In this document: positions 47,572 through 57,614 of the stretch, piece after piece
How the letters are laid out: every line of letters starts with the position of its first letter
Numbering within the stretch: position 1 is the first letter of the stretch
From: Burkholderia ambifaria AMMD
GTDB lineage: Bacteria; Pseudomonadota; Gammaproteobacteria; Burkholderiales; Burkholderiaceae
Assembly: GCF_000203915.1 (NCBI RefSeq)
Contig: NC_008390.1
Location: forward strand, 3,100,001 to 3,164,000
Length of the DNA stretch: 64,000 nt
Reading direction: 5' to 3'
Made by a program: the position numbers and the translations under genes
The notes under the pieces: generated by a model
The model's database searches: none
Told to the model about the DNA's origin: nothing
Seen by the model: only the letters and a program-made list of their open reading frames with translations

Positions 47572-48027
47572 ATGAATCGCCTAGCCAAAATCCTGCCCAT
47601 AGAGAACGTCGTCATCGACCTCTCCGTCACCAGCAAGAAACGCGTCTTCGAACAAGCCGGGCTGATGTTCGAGAATCAGAACGGCGTCGCCCGCAGCACC
47701 GTCACGGACAACCTGTTCGCGCGCGAGCGCCTCGGCTCGACCGGGCTCGGCGAAGGCGTCGCGATTCCGCACGGGCGCATCAAGGGGCTCAAGCACCCGC
47801 TCGCCGCATTCGTGCGGCTCGCCGATGCGATCCCGTTCGAAGCGCCCGACGGCCAGCCGGTCGGTCTCCTGATTTTCCTGCTCGTCCCCGAGCAAGCTAC
47901 CCAACAGCACCTCGAGATCCTGTCGGAAATCGCGCAACTGCTATCCGATCGCGACGCGCGCGAGCGTCTGCACAACGAAACAGATCTCGCCGAGTTGCAT
48001 CGCGTGCTCACTCAGTGGCAACCTTGA
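47572..48027 (+). CDS. ptsN: PTS IIA-like nitrogen regulatory protein
   Basis: Phosphocarrier of the nitrogen PTS that modulates potassium and nitrogen-related regulators. The 151-residue protein starts MNRLAKILPIENVVIDLSV and has the phospho-acceptor His in GVAIPHGRIKGL. The longer ATG reading at 47482 adds 30 residues unlike the family. It is followed by hprK and rapZ. Confidence 0.94.
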   Translation: MNRLAKILPIENVVIDLSVTSKKRVFEQAGLMFENQNGVARSTVTDNLFARERLGSTGLGEGVAIPHGRIKGLKHPLAAFVRLADAIPFEAPDGQPVGLLIFLLVPEQATQQHLEILSEIAQLLSDRDARERLHNETDLAELHRVLTQWQP

Positions 48028-48156
48028 GTTGATCCGGGCGGAATATTTTCCCGAACGAGGCGGCACGCACCGCCGTCCAGGGCCGCCCGGCGCCGGTCCG
48101 GCATGGCGACGCCCGTCGCCGCGCACATGCACCGGCTCATTGGAGTGACGAAAGTC

Positions 48157-49125
48157 ATGGATACGTCCAGCATCAACGCCCAGAGCATCTTCGACGACAA
48201 CGCGGCCACGCTGAAACTGAGCTGGCTCACGGGGCATGAAGGCTGGGAGCGCGGTTTTTCGTCCGACACCGTCGCCAACGCGACGTCGAGCGCCGACCTC
48301 GTCGGCCACTTGAACCTGATCCACCCGAACCGGATCCAGGTGCTCGGCGAAGCCGAAATCGACTACTACCAGCGGCAGACCGACGAAGACCGCTCGCGCC
48401 ACATGGCCGAGCTGATCGCGCTCGAACCGCCGTTTCTCGTCGTCGCCGGCGGCGCCGCCGCGCCGCCCGAACTCGTGCTGCGCTGTACGCGCTCGTCCAC
48501 GCCGTTGTTCACGACGCCGATGTCGGCCGCCGCGGTGATCGACAGCCTGCGGCTCTACATGTCGCGCATCCTCGCACCGCGCGCGACGCTGCACGGCGTG
48601 TTCCTCGACATCCTCGGGATGGGCGTGCTGCTCACCGGCGACTCCGGGCTCGGCAAGAGCGAACTCGGCCTCGAACTCATCAGCCGCGGCCACGGCCTCG
48701 TCGCCGACGACGCCGTCGACTTCGTCCGACTTGGCCCCGATTTCGTCGAAGGCCGCTGCCCGCCGCTGCTGCAGAACCTGCTCGAAGTGCGCGGCCTCGG
48801 CCTGCTCGACATCAAGACGATCTTCGGTGAAACCGCCGTGCGCCGGAAAATGAAGCTGAAGCTGATCGTCCAGCTCGTGCGCCGCCCGGACGGCGAATTC
48901 CAGCGGCTGCCGCTGGAAAGCCAGACGGTCGACGTGCTCGGCTTGCCGATCAGCAAGGTCACGATCCAGGTGGCGGCCGGCCGCAACCTCGCGGTGCTGG
49001 TCGAGGCGGCCGTGCGGAACACGATCCTGCAACTGCGCGGCATCGACACGTTGCGCGATTTCATGGATCGGCAACGACTCGCGATGCAGGATCCCGACAG
49101 TCAGTTCCCCGGCAAGCTCGTGTAA
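48157..49125 (+). CDS. hprK: HPr kinase/phosphorylase
   Basis: Phosphorylates and dephosphorylates HPr on serine. The 322-residue protein has the P-loop [15 protein letters not shown], the [11 protein letters not shown] motif and the C-terminal LLDIKTIFG region. The start at 48157 gives the family N-terminus and has GGAG upstream, with a long 11-base spacer. It lies between ptsN and rapZ, with no HPr gene in the window. Confidence 0.95.
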   Translation: MDTSSINAQSIFDDNAATLKLSWLTGHEGWERGFSSDTVANATSSADLVGHLNLIHPNRIQVLGEAEIDYYQRQTDEDRSRHMAELIALEPPFLVVAGGAAAPPELVLRCTRSSTPLFTTPMSAAAVIDSLRLYMSRILAPRATLHGVFLDILGMGVLLTGDSGLGKSELGLELISRGHGLVADDAVDFVRLGPDFVEGRCPPLLQNLLEVRGLGLLDIKTIFGETAVRRKMKLKLIVQLVRRPDGEFQRLPLESQTVDVLGLPISKVTIQVAAGRNLAVLVEAAVRNTILQLRGIDTLRDFMDRQRLAMQDPDSQFPGKLV

Positions 49126-49200
49126 CCACCCCGCGCCGGCCTCGCAGCGCCGACGCGTCGAGCCGGTGCTATGATGAAACGTCAGGATTCTCAGCTTCCC

Positions 49201-50109
49201 ATGCGTATCGTCCTCATCACCGGCATCTCCGGCTCAGGCAAGTCCGTCGCGCTGAATGCGCTTGAAGACGCAGGCTACTATTGCGTCGACAACCTGCCGC
49301 CGCACGTGCTCCCCGAACTCGCCCGCTACCTGGCCGATGGCGGCCAGCATCGGCTCGCGGTCGCAATCGATGCGCGCTCGAGCGCGTCGCTCGACGAATT
49401 GCCCGGCCTGATCCGCTCGCTGTCGCTCGAGCACGATGTCCGCGTGCTGTTCCTCAACGCGAGCACGCAGGCGCTGATCCAGCGCTTCTCCGAAACGCGC
49501 CGACGCCACCCGCTGTCCGGTTCGCCGTCGCACGACGCGAACATCGGGCTGCTGTCGTCGCTCGAGGAAGCGATCGAGCGCGAGCGCGACCTGGTCGCGC
49601 CGCTCGCCGAATTCGGTCATCAGATCGATACGAGCACCCTGCGCGCGAACGTGCTGCGCACGTGGGTCAAGCGCTTCATCGAGCAGAAGAACAACGACCT
49701 GATGGTGATGTTCGAGTCATTCGGCTTCAAGCGCGGCGTGCCGCTCGATGCCGACCTGATGTTCGACGTGCGCGCGCTGCCGAATCCGTACTACGACCAT
49801 GAGCTGCGCCCGCTCACCGGGCTGGACCAGCCGGTCATCGCCTTTCTCGACGCACTGCCGATCGTCCACCAGATGATCGACGACATCCATGCGTTCCTGA
49901 TGAAATGGCTGCCGCACTTTCGCGAAGACAACCGCAGCTACCTGACCGTCGCCATCGGCTGCACGGGCGGTCAGCATCGCTCGGTGTTCATCGCGGAAAC
50001 GCTCGCCGCGCGCCTCGCGCACGATGCGAACGTGATCGTGCGGCATCGTGACGCGCCAGTGGATGTCGACGCGTCGTCGCGGCTCGTCACCGAGGTCGAC
50101 CGACCTTAG
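49201..50109 (+). CDS. rapZ: RNase adapter protein RapZ
   Basis: P-loop protein that guides RNase E-dependent decay of small RNAs controlling glucosamine-6-phosphate synthesis in enterics. The 302-residue protein has Walker [17 protein letters not shown] and the C-terminal RNA-binding region with [16 protein letters not shown]. The start at 49201 is canonical MRIVLITG. It follows hprK by 75 bases. Confidence 0.94.
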   Translation: MRIVLITGISGSGKSVALNALEDAGYYCVDNLPPHVLPELARYLADGGQHRLAVAIDARSSASLDELPGLIRSLSLEHDVRVLFLNASTQALIQRFSETRRRHPLSGSPSHDANIGLLSSLEEAIERERDLVAPLAEFGHQIDTSTLRANVLRTWVKRFIEQKNNDLMVMFESFGFKRGVPLDADLMFDVRALPNPYYDHELRPLTGLDQPVIAFLDALPIVHQMIDDIHAFLMKWLPHFREDNRSYLTVAIGCTGGQHRSVFIAETLAARLAHDANVIVRHRDAPVDVDASSRLVTEVDRP

Positions 50110-50135
50110 CGACACCGCCCTCTCCCCGGCGCGCC

Positions 50136-50771
50136 ATGTCCACCCTATCGACCACCCTGATCGACCTGCCGCTGTTTCCGCTGCACACGGTGCTGTTTCC
50201 CGGTGGCTGGCTGCCGCTCAAGGTGTTCGAAGCGCGCTATCTCGACATGTCGCGCGCATGCCTGCGCGACGACGCACCGTTCGGCGTGTGCCTGCTGAAG
50301 AGCGGCCCCGAAGTCGCGCAGGACGGCGCCGTGTCGGTGCCCGAAACCATCGGCTGCATGGCGCGCATCACCGAGTGCGATACCGGCGAATTCGGGATGC
50401 TGTACCTGGAGGCGATCGGCACGCAGCGTTTCGAGCTGCTGTCGTATCGCGTAGAAGGCAACGGGCTGCTGGTCGGGATCGCCGAGCCGCTGCCCGACGA
50501 CATCCCACTCGAAGGCGAGCAGGCGCTCGCGCAATTCGGCTCGTGCGCCGAGGTGCTCGAGCGCATCATCGAAGCGCTGAAGAAATCCGAACCGGGCAAG
50601 CTGCCGTTCGCCGAACCGTTCCGCCTCGACGATCCGAGCTGGGTGTCGAACCGCCTCGCGGAACTGTTGCCGCTCGACCTGCGCGCGCGGCAGAAGCTGA
50701 TGGAGTTTCCGGATGTCGGCGCGCGGATCGATGCCGTGCACCACGTGCTCGACCGGCACGGATGGCTGTAG
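50136..50771 (+). CDS. LON substrate-binding-domain protein (peptidase S16-like)
   Basis: A 211-residue stand-alone LON N-terminal-type domain (LPLFPLHTVLFPGGWLPLKV; ITECDTGEFGMLYLEAIG), lacking the ATPase and protease parts of Lon. Its function is unknown in most bacteria. It follows rapZ by 26 bases and probably shares its transcript. Between it and mutY there is a short tandem of GTCTGAGC units near 50795-50817. Confidence 0.88.
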   Translation: MSTLSTTLIDLPLFPLHTVLFPGGWLPLKVFEARYLDMSRACLRDDAPFGVCLLKSGPEVAQDGAVSVPETIGCMARITECDTGEFGMLYLEAIGTQRFELLSYRVEGNGLLVGIAEPLPDDIPLEGEQALAQFGSCAEVLERIIEALKKSEPGKLPFAEPFRLDDPSWVSNRLAELLPLDLRARQKLMEFPDVGARIDAVHHVLDRHGWL

Positions 50772-50907
50772 GCATCGCGGCCACCCGGTCGCGTCTGAGC
50801 GTCTGAGCGTCTGAGCGTTGCAGCGGTGCCGCCGCCGCCCGTCGCCGAACGGATGGATGCCCTGCGGCGACCGGGCGCCTGCCCGAGCGCGCCCCCTTCC
50901 CCTTTCG

Positions 50908-52014
50908 TTACAGCAGCGGCCCGCTCAGCGCATCGAGCAGCTTGCGCACCGGCGCCGGCACGCCGTAAGCAGCGAGCCCGCTCAGCGGCACCCACGCCGT
51001 CTCGGCATCCTGCGCGTGCGCGGCCGGCAGCCCGCCGTTCGTCATGTCGCTCAGCCGCGGCTCGATCTCGAGCCGGAAATGCGTGAACGTGTGCGTAAAC
51101 GGTGCGAGCGGCACCGGGCCGCCGCCGCCGAAGCCGCGTGCGAGTGCCGCGAGCGCGGCATCGCCGTCCGCCTGCGGCAGGCACCACAGGCCGCCCCAGA
51201 TGCCGGCGGGCGGACGCCGCTCGAGCAGCACGGCGTCGCCGTCGCGCAGCACGAGCATCCAGGTCTTGCGCGTCGGCACGGCCTTCTTCGGCCGCGCGGC
51301 CGGCAGTTCGCGCTGCCGGCCCGTCGATTGCGCGACGCAGTCGCCCGCGAACGGACAGCGCGCGCAATCCGGCTTGCCGCGCACGCACAGCGTCGCGCCG
51401 AGATCCATCAGCCCCTGCGTATAGGCGCTTACGTCGGCCTCGTTCGCGGCATCGGGCAGCAGCGATTCGGCCAACGCCCACATGTCGTTCTCGACACGCT
51501 TCTCGCCCGGAAAGCCTTCGACGCCGAACACCCGCGCGAGCACGCGCTTCACGTTGCCGTCGAGGATCGTCGCGCGCGCACCGTACGCGAACGACGCGAT
51601 CGCCGCGGCCGTCGAGCGGCCGATGCCCGGTAGTTCGGCGAGCGCGTCGGGCGTTGGCGGGAATACACCGCCATGCTCGGCGACGACGACCTGCGCGCAG
51701 CGGTGCAGGTTGCGTGCGCGCGAGTAGTAGCCGAGGCCGGCCCACAGCGCCATCACGTCGTCGGCCGGGGCGGCCGCGAGCGCGGCGACGTCGGGAAAAC
51801 GTTCGAGAAAGCGCAGGTAGTACGGGATGACCGTCGATACCTGCGTCTGCTGCAGCATGATTTCCGAGAGCCAGATCCGGTACGGATCGCGGGTGTTCTG
51901 CCACGGCAGGTCGTGGCGGCCGTGCGTGCGCTGCCATGCGATCAGGCGCGTGGCGAATGTACGGTGCAGCGGCGTGACGGGGAACGGAGCGGGAGCAATG
52001 CGGGGCGGCTTCAA
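50908..52014 (-). CDS. mutY: A/G-specific adenine glycosylase
   Basis: Removes adenine mispaired with 8-oxoguanine. The 368-residue protein has the HhH motif (ELPGIGRSTAAAIASFAYG) with the catalytic Asp region (ILDGNVKRVLARVF), the [4Fe-4S] ligands C-x6-C-x2-C-x5-C (CVRGKPDCARCPFAGDC) and a C-terminal NUDIX-like domain. No ATG or GTG is in place; TTG at 52014 is the most likely start, while TTG at 52053 would overlap the mutM stop. It pairs functionally with mutM upstream. Confidence 0.92.
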   Translation of the reverse strand: MKPPRIAPAPFPVTPLHRTFATRLIAWQRTHGRHDLPWQNTRDPYRIWLSEIMLQQTQVSTVIPYYLRFLERFPDVAALAAAPADDVMALWAGLGYYSRARNLHRCAQVVVAEHGGVFPPTPDALAELPGIGRSTAAAIASFAYGARATILDGNVKRVLARVFGVEGFPGEKRVENDMWALAESLLPDAANEADVSAYTQGLMDLGATLCVRGKPDCARCPFAGDCVAQSTGRQRELPAARPKKAVPTRKTWMLVLRDGDAVLLERRPPAGIWGGLWCLPQADGDAALAALARGFGGGGPVPLAPFTHTFTHFRLEIEPRLSDMTNGGLPAAHAQDAETAWVPLSGLAAYGVPAPVRKLLDALSGPLL

Positions 52015-52049
52015 GTGTTCGAATCTTTGAAAAAAGGTTTCAACGGGGC

Positions 52050-52877
52050 TCAACGCTGGCAGGTCGGGCAGAAATAGGTCGAGCGCTGGCCCTGCACGAT
52101 CTGGCGGATCGGCGTGCCGCATACGCGGCAAGGCAGCCCCGCACGGTCGTAGACGAAGCAGTCGAGCTGGAAATAGCCGCTTTCGCCGTTGCTGCCGACA
52201 AAGTCGCGCAATGTGCTGCCGCCGCGCTCGATCGCGTCGGCGAGCGTCGCGCGCACCGCATCGGCCAGTCGCTCGTAGCGCGGCAGCGAGACCTTGCCGG
52301 CGGCGGTCGTCGGCCGGATGCCGGCGCGAAACAGGCTCTCCGACGCATAGATGTTGCCGACGCCGACCACCATGTCGCCCGCGAGCAGCGCCTGCTTGAC
52401 CGACACCGTGCGCCCGCGCGTGCGCGCGTGCAGCAGCGCGCCGGTGAATGCCGGCGAGAACGGCTCGACGCCGAGGCTCGCGAGCAGCGGATGCGCATGC
52501 ACGTCGCCCGCTTCGCGCGGGTGCCACAACACGGCGCCGAAACGGCGCGGATCGCGAAAGCGCAGCACGAACTCGTCGAAGATCCAGTCGATGTGGTCGT
52601 GTTTCGCGGCGACCGGCACGCCGGCCGCGGGCAGCACGCGCAGCGTGCCCGTCATCCCGAGATGCACGATGAACCAGCCCGCGTCGACCTCGAACAGCAG
52701 GTACTTGCCGCGACGCTCGACGGCGAGCACCTCGCGCGCGCGCAATTGCTCCGCGAGCCCCGCCGGCACGGGCCAGCGCAGCATCGCGGTACGGACGTCG
52801 ACACGCTCGACGCGGCGGCCCGCGACAAAGGGCTCGATGCCCCGGCGCGTGACTTCGACTTCTGGCAACTCTGGCAT
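52050..52877 (-). CDS. mutM: Formamidopyrimidine-DNA glycosylase
   Basis: Excises 8-oxoguanine and formamidopyrimidines. The 275-residue protein begins [16 protein letters not shown] after Met, with the catalytic N-terminal proline. It has the H2TH helix ([14 protein letters not shown]) and a zinc finger ending YFCPTCQR. The start at 52877 is required by the proline nucleophile. It reads leftward before mutY, so the two oxidative-damage enzymes form a pair. Confidence 0.96.
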   Translation of the reverse strand: MPELPEVEVTRRGIEPFVAGRRVERVDVRTAMLRWPVPAGLAEQLRAREVLAVERRGKYLLFEVDAGWFIVHLGMTGTLRVLPAAGVPVAAKHDHIDWIFDEFVLRFRDPRRFGAVLWHPREAGDVHAHPLLASLGVEPFSPAFTGALLHARTRGRTVSVKQALLAGDMVVGVGNIYASESLFRAGIRPTTAAGKVSLPRYERLADAVRATLADAIERGGSTLRDFVGSNGESGYFQLDCFVYDRAGLPCRVCGTPIRQIVQGQRSTYFCPTCQR

Positions 52878-52963
52878 GTTTTGCGGGTCTGAAACGGCAT
52901 TCACGATCGTGCGTGTATTGTAGCGAGCGCGTTACAATCGGTTGAAACATCGAACGGATTTCC

Positions 52964-54787
52964 ATGACTCTGCCCTCGAAGCTGCTTCTGAAGCGCCCCG
53001 CCGCCGAGCACGGCGCGCGCGTCTTCCCGGTCCGCCGTGCGCTCGGCGCCGCGCTGTTCGCCGCCTGGACCCTCACCGCCTTCCCGGCTCACGCGCAGGA
53101 TCCGGCATCGGACGACGCGCAGCCGCAGGGCGCGTTCGAGCATGTGATGGCGGACGAGCAGAAGAATCTCCCCGGCGTCCCGCTGACGAGCCAGATCGTC
53201 TACCAGGTGCTGGCCGCCGAAGTCGCGCTCCAGCGCAACCAGCCGGCGCCCGCCTACCAAACCTATCTCGCCCTCGCCCGCGACACGCGCGATCCGCGCA
53301 TGGCGCAGCGTGCGACCGAGATCGCACTGGGCGCGCAAAGCCCGGCGGATGCGCTCTCCGCGGCCAATCTGTGGCGCCAGTACGCGCCCGATTCGAATCG
53401 CGCATCGCAAGTCGACGCCGCGCTGCTGGTGCTCGCCGGCAAGCCGGCCGACGCGCAGCCGATGCTCGCGCGCGAGCTGGCCCGCGCGACCGGCGAAACC
53501 CGCGGCCCCGCGATCCTCGCGCTGCAGGCGCTGCTGGTGCGCGGCTCCGACCGCGTCGGCGGCCTCGCGGTGCTGAAGGACATGCTGAAGAACGACATGA
53601 ACCGCCCCGAGGCGCAGCTCGCGATCGCGCGGCAGCAACTGGCGGTCGACGACAAGGAAGGCGCGGCGCGCTCGCTGAAGCAGGCGCTGCAGATCCGCCC
53701 CGACTACCTGCCGGCGGCGCTGATGCTGTCGCAGATGGGCCCCGCGGAGCGCGCGGCCGGCATCGCGTCGTTCGAAAAATATGTTCAGCAGAATCCGAAG
53801 TCGCGCGACGGGCGGCTCGCGCTGTCGCAGCTCTATCTCGCCGACGACCGCCTCGACGACGCGCAGAAGCAGTTCGAGACGATGCGCAAGCTCGACTCGA
53901 AGGATCCGACGCCGCTGATGGCGCTCGCGCTGATCAGGATCCAGCAGAAGAAGCTCGACGACGCGAGCGCGTACCTGAAACAGTACGTGCAGCTCGGCGA
54001 CAAGCAGTCGAACCTCGACGTCGGCCAGGGCTACATCTACCTCGCGCAGATCTCGATCGAGCAGGGCAACGACGCGCAGGCGTCGCAATGGCTCGACAAG
54101 GTCGACCAGACGAGCCAGCACTATCTGCCGGCGCAGATCACGCGCGCGCAGCTGCTGCAGAAACAAGGCAAGACCGACGCGGCCCGCAAGGTACTCGACG
54201 ATCTGCCGATCAGCGATCCGCGCGATGCGGCCGTGGTCGCGCGCACCGACGCGTCGATCCTGTTCACCGCGAAGCGCTATCCGGAAGCCGAGGCGCGGCT
54301 CGGCCAGGCGGTCCAGGACTTCCCGGACGATCCCGACCTGCGCTACGACTACGCGATGGCGGCCGAAAAGACCGGCCACTACGCGACGATGGAAAAGCAG
54401 CTGCGCGAGTTGATCCGCACGCAGCCCGACAACCCGCAGGCGTACAACGCGCTCGGCTATTCGCTGGCCGATCGCAATCAGCGCCTGCCGGAGGCCAGCA
54501 AGCTGATCGACAAGGCCTTGTCGCTCGCACCGAACGACGCGTACATCATGGACAGCCTCGGCTGGGTGAAGTACCGGATGGGCGACACGACCGGCGCGGC
54601 CAAGGTGCTGCAGCGCGCGTTCGAGTTGCAGCCGAACGCCGAGATCGGCGCGCACCTCGGCGAAGTGCTGTGGAAAAGCGGCGCGCAGGACGACGCGCGC
54701 ATCGCATGGCGCGCCGCGCAGAAGCTCGAGCCCGACAACGACACGCTCGTGCAGACGCTGAAGCGCCTCCAGATCAACGGCCTCTGA
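52964..54787 (+). CDS. Exported tetratricopeptide-repeat protein
   Basis: A 607-residue protein with a signal region (residues about 24-44, ending FPAHAQDP). The remainder is helical TPR-like repeats throughout, for example EGAARSLKQALQIRPDYLPA and SKLIDKALSLAPNDAYIMDS. It is probably periplasmic or outer-membrane-associated. The usual genomic neighbour is lolB, which it overlaps by one base (TGATG), suggesting a role in envelope assembly. That is inference. Confidence 0.88.
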   Translation: MTLPSKLLLKRPAAEHGARVFPVRRALGAALFAAWTLTAFPAHAQDPASDDAQPQGAFEHVMADEQKNLPGVPLTSQIVYQVLAAEVALQRNQPAPAYQTYLALARDTRDPRMAQRATEIALGAQSPADALSAANLWRQYAPDSNRASQVDAALLVLAGKPADAQPMLARELARATGETRGPAILALQALLVRGSDRVGGLAVLKDMLKNDMNRPEAQLAIARQQLAVDDKEGAARSLKQALQIRPDYLPAALMLSQMGPAERAAGIASFEKYVQQNPKSRDGRLALSQLYLADDRLDDAQKQFETMRKLDSKDPTPLMALALIRIQQKKLDDASAYLKQYVQLGDKQSNLDVGQGYIYLAQISIEQGNDAQASQWLDKVDQTSQHYLPAQITRAQLLQKQGKTDAARKVLDDLPISDPRDAAVVARTDASILFTAKRYPEAEARLGQAVQDFPDDPDLRYDYAMAAEKTGHYATMEKQLRELIRTQPDNPQAYNALGYSLADRNQRLPEASKLIDKALSLAPNDAYIMDSLGWVKYRMGDTTGAAKVLQRAFELQPNAEIGAHLGEVLWKSGAQDDARIAWRAAQKLEPDNDTLVQTLKRLQINGL

Positions 54788-55407
54788 TGCGGATGTTCCC
54801 GATGCTTTCCCTGTCTTCCCGCGCGCTGCGCACGCTGGCCGCGGCCGGCGCGGCGCTCGCGCTCGCCGGCTGCGCGAGCACGCCGCCGTCGGCGAACGCG
54901 CCGGCCGGCGCCCCTTTGCAGACGGCCGCGACGCATGCATACCATGGCCGCTTCGCGGTGCAGTACAACGACCGCCTCGGCAGGCAGCAAAACGTGTACG
55001 GCAACTTCGACTGGCTGGAGCACGGCGACGACGTGTCGCTCGAGCTGCGCAGCCCGCTCGGCCAGACACTCGCAATCGTGAAATCGACGCCGCAGACCGC
55101 AACGCTCGAACTGCCGAACCGCCAGCCGCAATACGCGACCGACGTCGGCGAGCTGATGCAGAACACGCTCGGCTTCTCGCTGCCGCTGGCCGGCCTGCGC
55201 TACTGGCTGCTGCCGACGCCCGCGCCCGCGACGCCCGCGCAGACGGTGCGCGACCCGGCCGATACGACGCACGTGAAGCAGATTCGCCAGGACGGCTGGA
55301 CGATCGACTACCTCGCCTACGCGGACGCACCGGCCACCGGCGTCAAACGCGTGAACCTCGTGCGCGCGACGCCGCCGCTCGACATCAAGCTCGTGCTCGA
55401 CCAGTAA
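54787..55407 (+). CDS. lolB: Outer-membrane lipoprotein LolB
   Basis: Receives lipoproteins from LolA and inserts them in the outer membrane. The 206-residue protein has a lipoprotein signal with lipobox LAGC, then the LolB core YHGRFAVQYNDRLGRQQNVYG, SLELRSPLGQTLAIV and the LPLAGLRYWL region. It overlaps the TPR gene and precedes ispE by 27 bases. Confidence 0.93.
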   Translation: MRMFPMLSLSSRALRTLAAAGAALALAGCASTPPSANAPAGAPLQTAATHAYHGRFAVQYNDRLGRQQNVYGNFDWLEHGDDVSLELRSPLGQTLAIVKSTPQTATLELPNRQPQYATDVGELMQNTLGFSLPLAGLRYWLLPTPAPATPAQTVRDPADTTHVKQIRQDGWTIDYLAYADAPATGVKRVNLVRATPPLDIKLVLDQ

Positions 55408-55434
55408 GCACGTGAACCTAGCCCCGACATACGC

Positions 55435-56316
55435 ATGACCGATTCGACCCGCTCGCTGCGCAACTGCCTTGCGCCCGCGAAACTCAACCTGTTCCTGCAC
55501 ATCACCGGCCGTCGCCCGAACGGCTATCACGATCTGCAAAGCGTGTTCCAGTTGCTGAACTGGGGCGACACGCTGCACTTCACGCTGCGCGACGACGGTC
55601 GCGTCGCCCGCGTCACCGACGTGCCGGGCGTGCCCGAGGAAAGCGATCTCGTCGTGCGCGCGGCCAACCTGCTGAAAGCGCATACGGGCACCACGGCCGG
55701 CGTCGACATCGAGATCGACAAGTGCCTGCCGATGGGCGCGGGCCTCGGCGGCGGCAGCTCCGACGCGGCGACGACGCTGCTCGCGCTGAACCGCCTGTGG
55801 CAGCTCGACCTGTCGCGCACCGAACTGCAATCGCTCGCGGTAAAACTCGGCGCCGACGTCCCGTTTTTTGTTTTTGGAAAAAATGCGTTCGCAGAGGGTA
55901 TCGGAGAAGAATTAGCTGAGGTAGAATTGCCGACTCGCTGGTTCCTGGTTGTGACGCCGCGAGTTCATGTCCCCACCGCTGAAATTTTTTCAGATGAGTT
56001 GTTGACAAGAAATACGAAGCCAGTCACAATTGCTGACTTTCTTGCACAGCAAAACAGCGATGCGGGATGGCCAGACAGTTTCGGCCGGAACGATATGCAG
56101 CAAGTTGTGACAAGTAAGTACGCGGAAGTTGCGCAGGTGGTCAAATGGTTGTATAATGTGACCCCCGCGAGGATGACCGGCTCCGGAGCAAGCGTGTTTG
56201 CAGCGTTTCAAAGCAAGCACGAGGCAGAAGCGGCGAAAGCCCAGCTGCCCACCGGTTGGAACGGTGCAGTTGCCGAGAGCCTGAACGAGCATCCGCTCTT
56301 CGCTTTCGCGTCATGA
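55435..56316 (+). CDS. ispE: 4-diphosphocytidyl-2-C-methyl-D-erythritol kinase
   Basis: Kinase of the MEP isoprenoid pathway. The 293-residue GHMP protein has the N-terminal substrate motif [20 protein letters not shown] and the ATP loop [14 protein letters not shown]. From about base 55860 to the end, codon use becomes clearly more AT-rich than in the first part, although the frame and family match continue. The final stretch contains a consensus -10 sequence. Confidence 0.95.
56129..56157 (+). promoter_or_regulatory. Promoter embedded in the 3' end of ispE (tRNA-Gln/prs)
   Basis: TTGCGC at 56129-56134 and a perfect TATAAT at 56152-56157 with the ideal 17-base spacing. It lies inside ispE, about 210 bases before tRNA-Gln, and is the best sigma-70 pair I found near the tRNA. 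Confidence 0.55.
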
Positions 56317-56369
56317 AGTTTTGCTTTGCCGGATGGCCTACAAGTCCGGTGAAGTTATCAGTTAAGTGT

Positions 56370-56446
56370 AGGGGAGTCGCCAAGTTGGTCAAGGCACCGG
56401 ATTTTGATTCCGGCATGCGAGGGTTCGAGTCCTTCCTCCCCTGCCA
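56370..56446 (+). tRNA. tRNA-Gln (anticodon TTG)
   Basis: A complete cloverleaf: acceptor AGGGGAG pairing with CTCCCCT, D arm GCC...GGC, anticodon stem CCGGA/TCCGG with loop TTTTGAT (anticodon TTG), T arm GAGGG-TTCGAGT-CCTTC. CCA is encoded. It lies between ispE and prs, as in other Burkholderiales. Confidence 0.95.
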
Positions 56447-56490
56447 AAAATTTTCCCGCATTTCCCGCCCAAGCCTGAAGCAGGTGCACG

Positions 56491-57453
56491 ATGAGCAGCC
56501 ACAGCCTTGATGGCCTGATGGTCTTTACTGGCAACGCGAATCCCGCGCTCGCACAGGAAGTCGTCAATATCCTTGGAATCCCCCTCGGCAAAGCAATGGT
56601 CAGCCGTTTCTCCGACGGCGAGATTCAAGTCGAGATCCAGGAAAACGTGCGCGGCAAGGACGTCTTCGTCCTGCAATCCACGTGCGCGCCGACGAACGAC
56701 AACCTGATGGAACTGATGATCATGGTCGACGCGCTCAAGCGTGCGTCCGCCGGCCGGATCACCGCTGCCATCCCCTACTTCGGCTATGCCCGCCAGGACC
56801 GTCGCCCGCGCTCGGCGCGCGTCGCGATCTCGGCGAAGGTCATCGCGAACATGCTGGAAATCGCCGGCGTCGAGCGGATCATCACGATGGATCTGCACGC
56901 CGACCAGATTCAAGGCTTCTTCGACATCCCGGTCGACAACATCTACGCAACGCCGATCCTGCTGGGTGACCTGCGCAAGCAGAACTACTCGGATCTGCTC
57001 GTCGTGTCGCCGGACGTCGGCGGCGTGGTCCGCGCCCGGGCACTCGCGAAGCAGCTCAACTGCGATCTCGCGATCATCGACAAGCGTCGTCCGAAGGCGA
57101 ACGTCGCCGAAGTGATGAACATCATCGGTGAAGTCGAAGGCCGCACCTGCGTGATCATGGACGACATGGTCGATACGGCCGGCACGCTCTGCAAGGCCGC
57201 GCAAGTTCTGAAGAATCGCGGTGCGAAGCAGGTGTTCGCGTACGCGACGCACCCGGTTCTGTCGGGCGGCGCCGCCGAGCGTATCGCCGCATCGGAACTC
57301 GACGAGCTGGTCGTCACCGATACGATCCCGCTGTCGGCCGAATCGCTGGCCTGCTCGAAGATCCGCTCGCTGACGAGCGCGAGCCTGCTGGCCGAAACGT
57401 TCTCGCGAATCCGTCGCGGCGACTCGGTGATGTCGCTGTTCGCGGAATCCTGA
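56491..57453 (+). CDS. prs: Ribose-phosphate pyrophosphokinase
   Basis: Makes PRPP from ribose 5-phosphate and ATP. The 320-residue protein has [20 protein letters not shown], the [12 protein letters not shown] catalytic loop region and the PRPP loop [15 protein letters not shown]. The ATG at 56491 has a weak AGCAGG site upstream. It lies just after tRNA-Gln and is followed by a strong terminator. Confidence 0.97.
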   Translation: MSSHSLDGLMVFTGNANPALAQEVVNILGIPLGKAMVSRFSDGEIQVEIQENVRGKDVFVLQSTCAPTNDNLMELMIMVDALKRASAGRITAAIPYFGYARQDRRPRSARVAISAKVIANMLEIAGVERIITMDLHADQIQGFFDIPVDNIYATPILLGDLRKQNYSDLLVVSPDVGGVVRARALAKQLNCDLAIIDKRRPKANVAEVMNIIGEVEGRTCVIMDDMVDTAGTLCKAAQVLKNRGAKQVFAYATHPVLSGGAAERIAASELDELVVTDTIPLSAESLACSKIRSLTSASLLAETFSRIRRGDSVMSLFAES

Positions 57454-57482
57454 TCGCGTAACGACAAAAAAAGCATGCGCGG

Positions 57483-57511
57483 AAAGCGAAGCGGCAACGC
57501 TTCGCTTTTTG
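57483..57511 (+). terminator. Rho-independent terminator of prs
   Basis: Stem AAAGCGAAGCG (57483-57493), loop GCAA, and complement CGCTTCGCTTT (57498-57508) with further T residues. It begins 30 bases after the prs stop. Confidence 0.92.
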
Positions 57512-57614
57512 CACAATCGGACGGGATAGACGAAACCCCGCCCGTTTCATCAGGGGCCGCCATTTCGCAGGCCCCGTTTTACTGCCTGGTCGCGGGCAGC
57601 TAATGGAGAATCAC

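Noticed and set aside
50795..50817. Short GTCTGAGC tandem as a CRISPR or regulatory repeat
   Set aside because: It has about three short units without spacers, so it is a local simple repeat. No CRISPR array exists in the window.
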